Source: Bacteroidota bacterium (GTDB taxonomy: Bacteria > Bacteroidota > Bacteroidia > Chitinophagales > Chitinophagaceae). From it: a stretch of DNA of 64,000 bases. The stretch covers positions 1 through 64,000 of the forward strand of contig JAPLEH010000038.1 of assembly GCA_026391455.1 (NCBI GenBank), in the 5' to 3' direction. The notes beneath the pieces were generated by a model. That model did not search any database and had not been told where the DNA came from. It saw nothing but the letters and a program-made list of their open reading frames with translations. Each line of letters starts with the position of its first letter. The first letter of the stretch is position 1. Shown here one piece after another: positions 24,303 through 32,310 of this stretch. A program made the translations under genes and the position numbers.

Positions 24303-25844
24303 ATGTTTCAAAGAATCATTGTATTGTTAATACTGGCTGTACCATTGTGTGCAACCGCTCAGAAAAAAAATAAAGATGCAGTAAAAGCTGCATCCACCAT
24401 TACGCCGGATGATATGAAAAAACACCTTTATATCATTGCCGGAAAAGAAATGGAAGGCCGCGATACCCCTTCGCCGGGGTTGGAAAAAGCAGCTTCTTAT
24501 ATTGAAGAACAGTTCAAAGCCATGGGCCTTGCACCCGGAAACAATGGAAGTTACCGGCAAAATTATCCGCTGTACCGAGACTCCATTACTTCGGCCGCGA
24601 TGAAAATCAATGGTGAGGCGATTGAACTCAACAAAGATTTTCAGCCCCAATCGAATAACTATGCGGCCACCATGCGTTTTTCAGAAGTGGTGTTTGCCGG
24701 ATACGGTATTGTGGATGGCGACAAAAGAAATGATTACAAAGACCTGAATGTAACCGGCAAGCTGGTGCTCATTGCAGATGGAGTTCCCGCTGATTACAAA
24801 CCTTCACAACAAGGATTTATGTCACCGGCCAGTTCATTTGGAAAAATGAACTCCGCCATGAGCAAAGGAGCTGCGGGTGTATTGATGGTATATGCCAACT
24901 ACCCGAGAAAATCCTTTAACAACAACAGCAACTGGAATATGAATGGGTATAAAGCCAGTCAAATACCATTCACATTTACGATATCAGCCGATGTGGCGGC
25001 GCGCATTATGGGAGAAGAAGGCAAAGGTTTTTTTGATAAACTGAAAGCTGGTTCGCTGCAATCAAAGACTTATTCAGCCATGGTAGATCTTGAAATGACA
25101 AAGCTCACCCGCTCCACAACCGCTCCCAATGTAATTGCTGTATTGGAAGGTACCGACCTCAAGGATGAATATCTTTTTGTTACCGCACATATGGATCACC
25201 TCGGGAAAAGGGATACCGTGATTTATTATGGTGCAGATGATGATGGCTCCGGCACTACCGGTGTACTGGAAATTGCTGAAGCATTTGCCAAAGCAAAACA
25301 AATGGGAAAAGGCCCCCGTCGTACTATGGTATTTATGACCGTGAGCGGTGAAGAAAAAGGATTATGGGGTTCCGGATATTATACCGATCATCCGCTGTTT
25401 CCGATCGAAAAAACCACGGCAGACCTGAATATAGATATGATCGGGCGCAGTGATGCCAGCCGCACACAAGGCGATTCGAATAATTATGTGTATGTGGTGG
25501 GTGATGATAAAATAAGCACCGACCTCAAAGTGATCAGCGAAGGGGCTAACAGCCTGTATACAAAAATGGAACTTGATTATAAATTTAACGACCCAAAAGA
25601 TCCTAACCGAATCTATTTCAGAAGCGATCATTACAATTTTGCAGACAAAGGTATACCCATCATTTTCTACTATGATGGTATGCTGAAAGCGGATTACCAC
25701 AGACCCACCGATACACCGGATAAGATCAATTATACATTGATGGCGAAACGGGCACAACTTATCTTTTATACAGCCTGGGAAATGGCCAATCGTAATGATA
25801 TGCTCAAAAGAGATTTGAAACTGGAGCGGCCCAAGGGTTTCTAA
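24303..25844 (+). CDS. M28 family zinc aminopeptidase with PA-like domain, secreted
   Basis: A 513-residue exported metallopeptidase. The signal peptide is MFQRIIVLLILAVPLCATAQ. It is followed by a helical cap (about 30-75), a protease-associated insert (about 110-260) and the M28 catalytic domain. Zinc ligands are visible as TAHMDHLG (His), YYGADDDGSGTTG (bridging Asp), SGEEKGLWGS (Glu-Glu, catalytic base and ligand), NIDMIGR (Asp) and DYHRPTDT (His). It should remove N-terminal amino acids from peptides in the periplasm or outside the cell. It is a single-gene unit closed by a terminator. Confidence 0.93.
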   Translation: MFQRIIVLLILAVPLCATAQKKNKDAVKAASTITPDDMKKHLYIIAGKEMEGRDTPSPGLEKAASYIEEQFKAMGLAPGNNGSYRQNYPLYRDSITSAAMKINGEAIELNKDFQPQSNNYAATMRFSEVVFAGYGIVDGDKRNDYKDLNVTGKLVLIADGVPADYKPSQQGFMSPASSFGKMNSAMSKGAAGVLMVYANYPRKSFNNNSNWNMNGYKASQIPFTFTISADVAARIMGEEGKGFFDKLKAGSLQSKTYSAMVDLEMTKLTRSTTAPNVIAVLEGTDLKDEYLFVTAHMDHLGKRDTVIYYGADDDGSGTTGVLEIAEAFAKAKQMGKGPRRTMVFMTVSGEEKGLWGSGYYTDHPLFPIEKTTADLNIDMIGRSDASRTQGDSNNYVYVVGDDKISTDLKVISEGANSLYTKMELDYKFNDPKDPNRIYFRSDHYNFADKGIPIIFYYDGMLKADYHRPTDTPDKINYTLMAKRAQLIFYTAWEMANRNDMLKRDLKLERPKGF

Positions 25845-25865
25845 ATTGTTGACCTCTCTTGAAAG

Positions 25866-25890
25866 ACCGGCCATCGCGCCGGTTTTTTTA
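25866..25890 (+). terminator. terminator of the M28 peptidase gene
   Basis: The stem ACCGGC (25866-25871) pairs with GCCGGT (25878-25883), followed by seven T. It begins 21 bases after the stop codon. Confidence 0.85.
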
Positions 25891-25957
25891 TTTTTAAACC
25901 ATTTGCGTTCATTCCGGTCTATCTACCTGAAACAATACATAATTAAAAACACCTTAT

Positions 25958-26332
25958 ATGAAAACAAAAACCCTGGTACGATCAATACTGATTACAGGAA
26001 TCTGTATGTTCATTTTATCTTTCACCAATAATGCCAGCGCCCAGTACCGTCGTATTCCGGACCGTGTAGAAGACCGTTTCGAACGCAGAGAGGATGTAAG
26101 AGACAGACGGGAAGATGTGCGGGACAGAAAGGAAGATATCCGCGATCGTCGCGAAGATGTGCGGGATGCCCATCATCACGGGGGATTATTAGACAGACTG
26201 GAAGATATACATGACCGCCGCGAAGACGTGCGTGACCGCCGCGAAGATGTGCGGGACAGAAGAGAAGATGTACGCGACAGAAGAGAAGACATTCGTGACC
26301 GTCGTCATACAGGGCCCTCCCGCCGTTTTTAA
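25958..26332 (+). CDS. secreted protein of charged heptad repeats (RREDVRD)
   Basis: A 124-residue protein with a clear signal peptide (basic start, then ILITGICMFILSFTNNASAQ). After a short linker there are four consecutive heptads RREDVRD (residues 43-70, one as RKEDIRD), a His/Gly break AHHHGGLLDRLEDIHD (71-86) and four more heptads (87-114), then RRHTGPSRRF. The composition is almost only Arg, Asp, Glu and Val/Ile, so a straight charged helix or coiled coil is likely in the periplasm or outside. The 21-base repeats differ by synonymous codons, which argues for selection on the peptide. The function is unknown. A terminator follows directly. Confidence 0.75.
   Translation: MKTKTLVRSILITGICMFILSFTNNASAQYRRIPDRVEDRFERREDVRDRREDVRDRKEDIRDRREDVRDAHHHGGLLDRLEDIHDRREDVRDRREDVRDRREDVRDRREDIRDRRHTGPSRRF
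26084..26299 (+). repeat. 21-base coding repeats, two blocks of four
   Basis: Block one is 26084-26167 and block two 26216-26299, each four 21-base units encoding RREDVRD-like heptads. The units are not identical at the DNA level: Arg codons vary between AGA, CGC, CGT and CGG, and Val codons between GTA and GTG. The array is therefore old or codon-shuffled. Confidence 0.8.
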
Positions 26333-26354
26333 TCCAATCCCTTCGCATTGATAT

Positions 26355-26382
26355 GCCCGCCTGCGTTCAGGCGGGCTTTTGT
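26355..26382 (+). terminator. terminator after the heptad-repeat gene
   Basis: The stem GCCCGCCTG (26355-26363) pairs with CAGGCGGGC (26368-26376), followed by TTTTGT. It starts 23 bases after the stop codon. Confidence 0.85.
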
Positions 26383-26443
26383 ATGTTTGCAGAAGCAGTG
26401 AATACAAGGGATTTCAAAAATTCGTTACCTTAACAAAAAAAAC

Positions 26444-26896
26444 ATGAGAGACCATCTCAACCTGCAACAACCGGAGGAAGAAAAAAAAGAAGATGCCATT
26501 GCCGAATATTATGAGGGCGTAAAAGAAATAGAAAAACAAAGTCATGAAACGGGTATAAAAAAAGCCAGAACGGCCTTGTATGTAACTGCGGCATTGGTAT
26601 TTGCGAGTGAATTGATCAGTGTTTCCATGGCAGGAATGGAGATCACGCCCTTGCTGATCGGCATCGCACTGGTGGAAGGGGGCGTGTTTGCCGCGCTCGC
26701 TTATTGGACAAAAAAGAAACCTTATTCGGCGATCATCATTGGTCTGATATTATTTCTGTTACTATGGGTATTCTCTGCCGTTGTTACAAACGGAGAAGCA
26801 GCGTATAAAGGCATCATCATAAAGGTCATTATCATAGTAAATCTCGTACAGGCACTCAAACCGGCCAAGGCCTGGGAAGACTTGCAAAAGCAATAA
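26444..26896 (+). CDS. membrane protein of unknown function
   Basis: A 150-residue protein with an acidic cytoplasmic start (LQQPEEEKKEDAIAEYYEGV) and four hydrophobic helices (about 45-63, 67-86, 94-112, 120-137). It ends KPAKAWEDLQKQ. The overall plan resembles small membrane proteins common in Chitinophagaceae that sometimes carry a zinc ribbon, but no cysteine motif is present here. No reaction can be proposed. It is followed after 21 bases by the secreted protein at 26918. Confidence 0.65.
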   Translation: MRDHLNLQQPEEEKKEDAIAEYYEGVKEIEKQSHETGIKKARTALYVTAALVFASELISVSMAGMEITPLLIGIALVEGGVFAALAYWTKKKPYSAIIIGLILFLLLWVFSAVVTNGEAAYKGIIIKVIIIVNLVQALKPAKAWEDLQKQ

Positions 26897-26917
26897 TCGG
26901 CCGCCCGTTATTTTTAT

Positions 26918-27922
26918 ATGAAAAAGTATAGCCTTTTAATTCTATTATTTGTATCGCTTGTCTGCAGCGTCAGGGGGCAAATAGTTTCGATTAATGCAGA
27001 TTCTCTCTTTGCAAATTTGACGAAAATTTATACCAGCCCTGTAGTATACCGGATTGACCCTTCTGTATTTTCCAACCGCTCCTATGTAATTGATCGCTCT
27101 CCCTATGAAGGAGACACCCTATTGATCAAAAAAAATAAATACGTAATACAAAATGGGCCGGATCAAAAAAACCACGAATTGTATGCAGACCTGGCCGCTG
27201 CTTTCTGGCGGGCAGGCAATAACAAAGCCGCCAAAAAAATGGCTTTATGCATCGAGCGTTCAAGAGATTCTTTTTATACCGGCACCCTGTTTCATTCTGC
27301 CGGCAACGTATATGAATACGGCAGTTTTACCTCCAATTTTAAAAACGAAGCCAGCCTCTTATTATGCAAAATTGGTATTGAAGAAAAGCAATACCGCCAG
27401 GCACTGGATTACCTGATCAAAGCAGATAAGGTCTATAAAATCAAATACAACTGTGGGACCGGGCATCGCTGGTATATGGATGAATTGAGGAATCTCTATG
27501 CAGTTTGTTATGAAGGTCTGGGCTTTACAAACAAATTGATTGATTTATACTTCCAATCCGATTTTCTGAATAATGAAGATTGTATAGCTGTATTACTGAA
27601 AAAATTCAGCCTCGCTGAAAGAAGGCGGTATCTCCAACTGGCATTGGATAATATTACAATCGTAAAAGATGAATGGGAATCATTGACGTATATGGCGAGC
27701 GCATCCGGAGAACCCGACAGCCTTACCTCCCGCTATACGAACGGCACTGGTAATACCGTTTTATTTCACCGTAAGGTTACGCTTCCCTCCGTACGGCTGA
27801 AAAATGGTGAAACCATTACGCGCCGGCATTTTACGGAAGCATTCACCCGGTCTTTATTTTACCGCAGACTAATGGGCATCAACGAAAAAGAAGACTCCCC
27901 CGGAGAGGAATCTTCTTTATAA
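26918..27922 (+). CDS. secreted protein of unknown function, helical-repeat-like
   Basis: A 334-residue protein, not recognised. A signal peptide is visible (MKKYSLLILLFVSLVCSVRG, mature start near Gln21). The middle (about 80-210) has paired helices such as ELYADLAAAFWRAGNNKAAK, QYRQALDYLIKADKVYKI and LRNLYAVCYEGLGFTNKLID. These look like TPR-type repeats. The C-terminal part is basic with a short acidic end (EKEDSPGEESSL). It lies 21 bases after the previous membrane protein, so cotranscription is likely, and converges on the deoxyhypusine synthase-like gene. Confidence 0.7.
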   Translation: MKKYSLLILLFVSLVCSVRGQIVSINADSLFANLTKIYTSPVVYRIDPSVFSNRSYVIDRSPYEGDTLLIKKNKYVIQNGPDQKNHELYADLAAAFWRAGNNKAAKKMALCIERSRDSFYTGTLFHSAGNVYEYGSFTSNFKNEASLLLCKIGIEEKQYRQALDYLIKADKVYKIKYNCGTGHRWYMDELRNLYAVCYEGLGFTNKLIDLYFQSDFLNNEDCIAVLLKKFSLAERRRYLQLALDNITIVKDEWESLTYMASASGEPDSLTSRYTNGTGNTVLFHRKVTLPSVRLKNGETITRRHFTEAFTRSLFYRRLMGINEKEDSPGEESSL

Positions 27923-27942
27923 CAATCACTTTTATTTTTCCT

Positions 27943-28917
27943 TTACCAACCCAGCACCCAGGCAAAGATCAGTGGTGCCACAATGGTAGCATCACTTTCC
28001 ACAATGAACTTGGGCGTTTGAATATCAAGCTTACCCCAGGTAATTTTCTCATTCGGCACAGCACCGGAATATGAACCATAAGAAGTAGTGGAATCGCTGA
28101 TCTGACAGAAATAACTCCAGAAAGGCACATCATGCCACTCAAGATCCTGGTACATCATGGGAACCACACAGATCGGGAAGTCGCCGGCAATACCACCGCC
28201 GATCTGGAAGAAGCCCACACCCTTGCCGGAAGAATTGTTGCGGTACCACTCGGTAAGCCATACCATGTATTCGATTCCGCTTTTCACGGTGCTGGCTTTC
28301 AGTTCACCCTTTACCACATAGCTGGCGAATATATTGCCCGTAGTGCTGTCTTCCCAACCCGGTACTACGATAGGAATATTCTTTTCAGCAGCCGCTACGA
28401 TCCAACTGTCTTTGGGATCAATTTCATAATACTGTTCCAGTTCACCACTTAGAACGGTTTTATATAAAAACTCATGTGGAAAATAACGTTCGCCATTGGC
28501 TTCTGCATCTTTCCATTGTTTTACCAGGTGTTTTTGCAAACGGCGGAATGCTTCTTCTTCAGGGATACAGGTATCCGTAACGCGGTTATAATGATTTTCG
28601 AGCAGATCCCATTCTTCCTGGGGAGTAAGATCCCGGTAGTTGGGTATACGCTTGTATTTTGAATGCGCCACCAGGTTCATTACATCTTCTTCGAGATTGG
28701 CACCCGTACAACTGATGATATCAATTTTTCCCTGGCGAATCATTTCTGCGAGAGAGATGCCTAATTCGCCGGTACTCATCGCACCAGCGAGGGTAACCAT
28801 CATTTTACCGCCTTCCAGCAAATGCTGTTCGTAACCTTTTGCAGCATCCATCAGTGCGGCTGCATTAAAGTGGCGATAATGATGCTGAATGAATTGTGAA
28901 ACAGGACCTTTGTTCAT
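27943..28917 (-). CDS. deoxyhypusine synthase-like protein
   Basis: A 324-residue member of the deoxyhypusine synthase family, NAD-dependent enzymes that cleave spermidine and transfer the aminobutyl group. Bacteria have no eIF5A substrate, so bacterial members are thought to act in polyamine metabolism (for instance homospermidine-type chemistry); the substrate here is unproven. Visible are the NAD-binding segments MMVTLAGAMSTGELG and IISCTGANLEEDVMNL, IPIVVPGWEDSTTGN, and GVGFFQIGGGIAGDF. The catalytic-lysine motif is present as ITWGKLDIQTPKF, matching the SWGK motif of the human enzyme. It is a single gene; a TAATTTTG -7-like box lies on the minus strand at 29015-29022. Confidence 0.88.
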   Translation of the reverse strand: MNKGPVSQFIQHHYRHFNAAALMDAAKGYEQHLLEGGKMMVTLAGAMSTGELGISLAEMIRQGKIDIISCTGANLEEDVMNLVAHSKYKRIPNYRDLTPQEEWDLLENHYNRVTDTCIPEEEAFRRLQKHLVKQWKDAEANGERYFPHEFLYKTVLSGELEQYYEIDPKDSWIVAAAEKNIPIVVPGWEDSTTGNIFASYVVKGELKASTVKSGIEYMVWLTEWYRNNSSGKGVGFFQIGGGIAGDFPICVVPMMYQDLEWHDVPFWSYFCQISDSTTSYGSYSGAVPNEKITWGKLDIQTPKFIVESDATIVAPLIFAWVLGW

Positions 28918-29031
28918 GCTATAAAATTTTATAGTCCGCCTTCAGATCACAATATGGTGAGACATTGCGGTAAAACCAGACCGGCTATCGTTTACTTTTT
29001 GGCCGGGCAGGCCGCAAAATTACAATTTTCA

Positions 29032-29068
29032 CACATAAAAAATCCGTTGCCGGTCTGGCAACGGATTT
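29032..29068 (-). terminator. terminator of the PepSY-like gene at 29090
   Basis: On the plus strand AAATCCGTTGCC (29040-29051) pairs with GGCAACGGATTT (29057-29068). Read on the minus strand the hairpin is followed by a T-rich tract (TTTTTTATGTG), 21 bases after the stop. Confidence 0.85.
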
Positions 29069-29089
29069 GAGCAGAATTACCGGAACAGA

Positions 29090-29527
29090 TCAGCCTTTCT
29101 CCACATCGTCAATTTGTCCGCCGGCATCCACCCGTACGATTTTTCGTTTAGCTTTATCCTCCAATGTTACCCGGTAGCTGGTACCTTCCGCATTGGTGAT
29201 CTCCCGCACATCAAAGATGGCAGCATCCGGAAATTTTTTATCCAGCGTGGTCATTACCGACAGGGGCAACTGGTTATAAAATATATCCCGAACACTTCCT
29301 TCCAATTCTCCATTGGAATTGAAAAAAGCCACTGCCCGGCAGCCGGCAAGCATAAAGGTGGCTTTATCATACACATCCTGTTTGTCCCAGGTAACCTGTT
29401 CGGCGCTGATGAATTCTTTTTTAAATGCCTCGAGTGTTTTCTGGCCGGGTTCAGGGCCGTTTTTTGCTGTTGCTGAATGAATTCCCACTACGAGAAGGCT
29501 GGATAACGCAATAAATAATTTCTTCAT
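29090..29527 (-). CDS. secreted PepSY-like / beta-lactamase-inhibitor-like protein
   Basis: A 145-residue exported protein. A signal peptide is visible (MKKLFIALSSLLVVGIHSATA). It is followed by one PepSY-like fold of the type annotated in Bacteroidota as putative beta-lactamase-inhibitor-like: FKKEFISAEQVTWDKQDVYD, VAFFNSNGELEGSVRDIFYN, LPLSVMTTLDKKFPDAAIFD and TNAEGTSYRVTLEDKAKRK. The inhibitor name reflects fold only. It is presumably periplasmic, with an unknown partner. It is paralogous to the gene at 29802 and has its own promoter and terminator. Confidence 0.8.
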   Translation of the reverse strand: MKKLFIALSSLLVVGIHSATAKNGPEPGQKTLEAFKKEFISAEQVTWDKQDVYDKATFMLAGCRAVAFFNSNGELEGSVRDIFYNQLPLSVMTTLDKKFPDAAIFDVREITNAEGTSYRVTLEDKAKRKIVRVDAGGQIDDVEKG

Positions 29528-29569
29528 GGTTTAAGGTTTAATAGTTAGTGATTTTTGATTTGTTCAGCA

Positions 29570-29600
29570 CAAAAGTATACCGGCAGCTATCCCTATGCAA
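29570..29600 (-). promoter_or_regulatory. Bacteroidota-type promoter of the 29090 gene
   Basis: On the minus strand TTG (complement of CAA at 29598-29600), a 20-base spacer and TACTTTTG (complement of 29570-29577) fit the TTTG/TAnnTTTG pattern. The transcript leader would be about 35 bases. Confidence 0.55.
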
Positions 29601-29706
29601 GCCAATTGTGATTGATGGCACCCGTTGTTAACAGAATTAACCACCTGCAACATTCATTAACCATTTTATTCCGCTCCTCCTGTTTCTCTGCAATTAGTAT
29701 TTGATA

Positions 29707-29747
29707 AAAAGACAAAACCCCGTCTCCGGAGATGGAGAGCGGGGCTT
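29707..29747 (-). terminator. terminator of the PepSY-like gene at 29802
   Basis: On the plus strand CCCCG and TCTCC (29718-29727) pair with GGAGA and CGGGG (29734-29744) with one bulged base. On the minus strand the hairpin is followed by TTTTGTCTTTTTATC. Confidence 0.8.
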
Positions 29748-29801
29748 GTTTTACCACACACCAAAACTGTTTTTGAAATTCGGTTATACGTTACTGTTAT
29801 A

Positions 29802-30239
29802 TCAGGATTTTTTCACTTTATTATACTGATACCACTCATATCCGCCATTGGATTTCAGCACCAGACGGGTGTCTGCATTCTCAATGGTTACGAGGTAAGA
29901 GGTGCCTTCGCTTTTGGTTACTTCCACCAGGTCACTCACCCAAAAGTTGCCATACTCTTTGCGCAGATTTGCCTGAAGTGTAAGCGGCAGCGAAGCGGTG
30001 GTGATGTTGCGGGTAAGCCCCACCAGTTCGCCTTCCTCATTGTAATAGGCGTTTACATATTTCTCATTGTAAACAAACGATGCCATAAAATAGTTCGCGC
30101 CGGTTGTCCATTGTACTTCTTTGGCAGAATTAAACTCGGTATTGAATGCACGTAATACTTTAGCTGAAACAGTTACTTCCCCGGCAAAGGCACTCATGGT
30201 GCTTACAGCGATTGCCAGTGTCAAAATCATCTTTTTCAT
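29802..30239 (-). CDS. secreted PepSY-like protein (paralogue)
   Basis: A 145-residue exported protein. A signal peptide is visible (MKKMILTLAIAVSTMSAFAG). One PepSY-like domain has FNTEFNSAKEVQWTTGANYF, VNAYYNEEGELVGLTRNITT, LPLTLQANLRKEYGNFWVSD and TKSEGTSYLVTIENADTRLV. It has the same length and motif order as the 29090 protein, so the two are tandem paralogues, but each has its own promoter and terminator. The signal peptide ends in AFAG, so the mature protein is soluble and periplasmic. Function is unknown. Confidence 0.8.
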   Translation of the reverse strand: MKKMILTLAIAVSTMSAFAGEVTVSAKVLRAFNTEFNSAKEVQWTTGANYFMASFVYNEKYVNAYYNEEGELVGLTRNITTASLPLTLQANLRKEYGNFWVSDLVEVTKSEGTSYLVTIENADTRLVLKSNGGYEWYQYNKVKKS

Positions 30240-30308
30240 AATTAGGTTTTTTCGTTCAGACCCGGTCTGTGCCGGGTGTTGGTTTCACATTTATTATCTG
30301 TGACGCAA

Positions 30309-30340
30309 CAAAGGTACCTGGTGTTACAACCGGCAACAAG
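30309..30340 (-). promoter_or_regulatory. promoter of the 29802 gene
   Basis: On the minus strand TACCTTTG (complement of 30309-30316) is a perfect TAnnTTTG box, with TTG elements 17 or 20 bases upstream (complement of 30334-30339). The leader would be about 65 bases. Confidence 0.55.
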
Positions 30341-30686
30341 GTAATTGTGACTAACGGAGGGGACTGTTAAGGTGTGTTAACAGTTGTAACCAAAAGTGCG
30401 GATTCTCTTGAGATGCAGTACCGATTATCAGACCTTCCTGTTTTTTGTGAATGCTCATCTTTGGGATTTCAACCAGTATCCACACGTTTTCAGCGTTGGC
30501 CGGTTAACGCTCCTGATTTAAATCTCAATGGTGGAGCGGGCGGGTTCCTTCCTGTATCAGGGATTATCATTTTATTGCGTTCTTATTATTTTCTGATTCA
30601 ATGGATTAATAAAAAACTACGCTGCTTAGGGGCCGTTGGTTCCTTCCTTTCTTAAATCAGCAAAAGAGCATGTAAATTGCAGCTAT
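30341..30686. other. intergenic region between divergent genes, no gene seen
   Basis: About 350 bases upstream of the alpha/beta hydrolase and of the divergent PepSY-like gene. An open frame of 93 codons at 30374-30655 has no signal, no family resemblance and atypical composition, so I treat it as chance. A short inverted repeat GTTAACAGTTGTAAC-like lies near 30375-30390. No RNA gene was recognised. Confidence 0.4.
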
Positions 30687-31649
30687 ATGATAAACAGAGT
30701 CCTTTTTTTGGCAATCGGAATCAGTATACTGCTGCAGGCCCGTAGCCAAAGCCCAAATTACAGCGCCGAAGAAATAGAGGTGTCGGTAAAAGGCGTTTCT
30801 TTATTTGGAACCCTGGTAATACCCAACGGGGTAAAAAAACCTCCGGTGGTATTAATCATCGCCGGTTCGGGCCCTACCGACCGTAATGGCAACTCACCCA
30901 TAATAAAGGGTAAAAATAATTCGCTGCTACAGTTGGCCGACAGCCTGGCACGACATGGCATTGCCAGTTTACGGTATGATAAACGAGCCATTGGCAAAAG
31001 CGTAGTGAAAAATTTCGCAGAAGATAGTATGCGATTCTCAGATGGAGTGGACGATGCTGCAGCATTTTGCAAATTTCTCAAAACAAGAAAATTCAAAAAA
31101 ATATTTATCGCAGGGCATAGTGAAGGTTCATTAGTGGGTTTAGCCACTGCACATGCATTTCCGGTTTCCGGATATTTCAGCATTGCCGGGGCAGGGAGAA
31201 GAATAGATGAAGTATTGAAAGAACAATTGCTCACACTCCCGGATTCTTTGCGAATGCTGAGTTACCGGTACCTGGATTCCCTCGCAGCCGGGAAAAAAAT
31301 CAGCAAACCACATCCATTTCTGCTCAACATATTCCGGCCTTCGGTACAGCCCTATATGATTTCCTGGATACAGTATGATCCGCAGCAACTCATACATACA
31401 CTTTCATGCCCTGCCCTCATTGTACAGGGTACCCATGACTTGCAGGTTAAAGTAAAAGATGCAGAAAGCCTGGCTGCGGCTAATCCCGCTGCCCGTTTAC
31501 TGATCATTCAACATATGAATCATGTGCTGAAAAACGTTAGCAGTGATTCAAAAGAAGACAATATAAAAGCATACAGTGATCCTTCACTACCCTTAATGCA
31601 GGAATTGATCACGGGTATGGTTACCTTTATTCTTTCAAAACACAAATAA
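30687..31649 (+). CDS. secreted alpha/beta hydrolase
   Basis: A 320-residue hydrolase with a signal peptide (MINRVLFLAIGISILLQARS). Alpha/beta-hydrolase elements are in order: GTLVIPNGVKKPPVVLIIAG with GSGPTDRNG (oxyanion region), LARHGIASLRYDKRAIGKS, the nucleophile elbow FIAGHSEGSLVG (Ser in GHSEG), VQGTHDLQVKVKDA (Asp) and IQHMNHVLKNV (His). It resembles the group of dienelactone-hydrolase-like or prolyl-oligopeptidase-like esterases fused to a signal peptide; the natural ester is unknown. The start at 30687 is chosen for the signal peptide. The next gene starts one base after its stop codon. Confidence 0.88.
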   Translation: MINRVLFLAIGISILLQARSQSPNYSAEEIEVSVKGVSLFGTLVIPNGVKKPPVVLIIAGSGPTDRNGNSPIIKGKNNSLLQLADSLARHGIASLRYDKRAIGKSVVKNFAEDSMRFSDGVDDAAAFCKFLKTRKFKKIFIAGHSEGSLVGLATAHAFPVSGYFSIAGAGRRIDEVLKEQLLTLPDSLRMLSYRYLDSLAAGKKISKPHPFLLNIFRPSVQPYMISWIQYDPQQLIHTLSCPALIVQGTHDLQVKVKDAESLAAANPAARLLIIQHMNHVLKNVSSDSKEDNIKAYSDPSLPLMQELITGMVTFILSKHK

Positions 31650-31650
31650 G

Positions 31651-32247
31651 CTGAATTACCTCGCTCACGCATACCTTTCTTTCAATAACCCGGATATGTT
31701 GCTGGGTAATATGATCAGCGACTATGTAAAGGGGAAGAAAAAATGGGATTATCCACCACCCGTACAACAGGGAATTACCCTACACCGGTATATCGATGAA
31801 TTTACTGACGGGCACGAAGCCACCCGGGAAGCCAAATCTGTATTCAGGCCTGCTTATCGTTTGTATAGCGGTGCTTTTGTGGATGTGGTTTATGATCATT
31901 TCCTGGCCACGGATGCGGAACTCTTTACTGCAGAAAGCCTTTTTGCATTTTCGCAAACGGTGTATACAACACTGGATAATTTCATTCCATTGATGCCTGA
32001 ACGGTTTGCGGCCATGTTTCCCTATATGAAATCACAGAATTGGCTCTATCATTACCAATCCCGTTGGGGTACCCAAAAAAGCCTGGGAGGGGTGGTAAGG
32101 CGGTCGGCCTACCTTACAGAAAGTGATACCGCTTTTCATTTATTTGAGCAGCACTACCAACTTTTGCAGGATTGCTACCGTCATTTTTGGGCTGATGCCT
32201 ATCCGGAGATTCGGAAAAAGTTCGGAGAATTGACAATTCAGCCATAA
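31651..32247 (+). CDS. acyl carrier protein phosphodiesterase, apparent CTG start
   Basis: A 198-residue protein of the ACP phosphodiesterase family (AcpH-like), which removes the 4'-phosphopantetheine group from acyl carrier protein. The conserved N-terminus NYLAHAYLSFNNPDMLLGNM, then ISDYVKGKKKWDYP, can only be translated from a CTG at 31651-31653; the first ATG (31696) would remove 15 conserved residues including the family His in YLAHAYL. Other family segments are GITLHRYIDEFTDGHEATRE, VDVVYDHFLATDAELF and LGGVVRRSAYL. The CTG lies one base after the preceding TAA, so translational coupling is likely. Confidence 0.88.
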   Translation: MNYLAHAYLSFNNPDMLLGNMISDYVKGKKKWDYPPPVQQGITLHRYIDEFTDGHEATREAKSVFRPAYRLYSGAFVDVVYDHFLATDAELFTAESLFAFSQTVYTTLDNFIPLMPERFAAMFPYMKSQNWLYHYQSRWGTQKSLGGVVRRSAYLTESDTAFHLFEQHYQLLQDCYRHFWADAYPEIRKKFGELTIQP

Positions 32248-32310
32248 AGCATACCTTTTGACGTAACTCCTGAACAGCCAAAACGTTTACATTTGTAAAT
32301 ACACATTACT

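Noticed and set aside
26084-26299. Regular 21-base direct repeats that could suggest a CRISPR-like array
   Set aside because: The repeats are contiguous without spacers, in frame, and encode a heptad repeat behind a signal peptide.
30374-30655. A 93-codon plus-strand open frame upstream of the alpha/beta hydrolase
   Set aside because: No signal, no domain and atypical residue use; it ends inside the region where the hydrolase leader should be.
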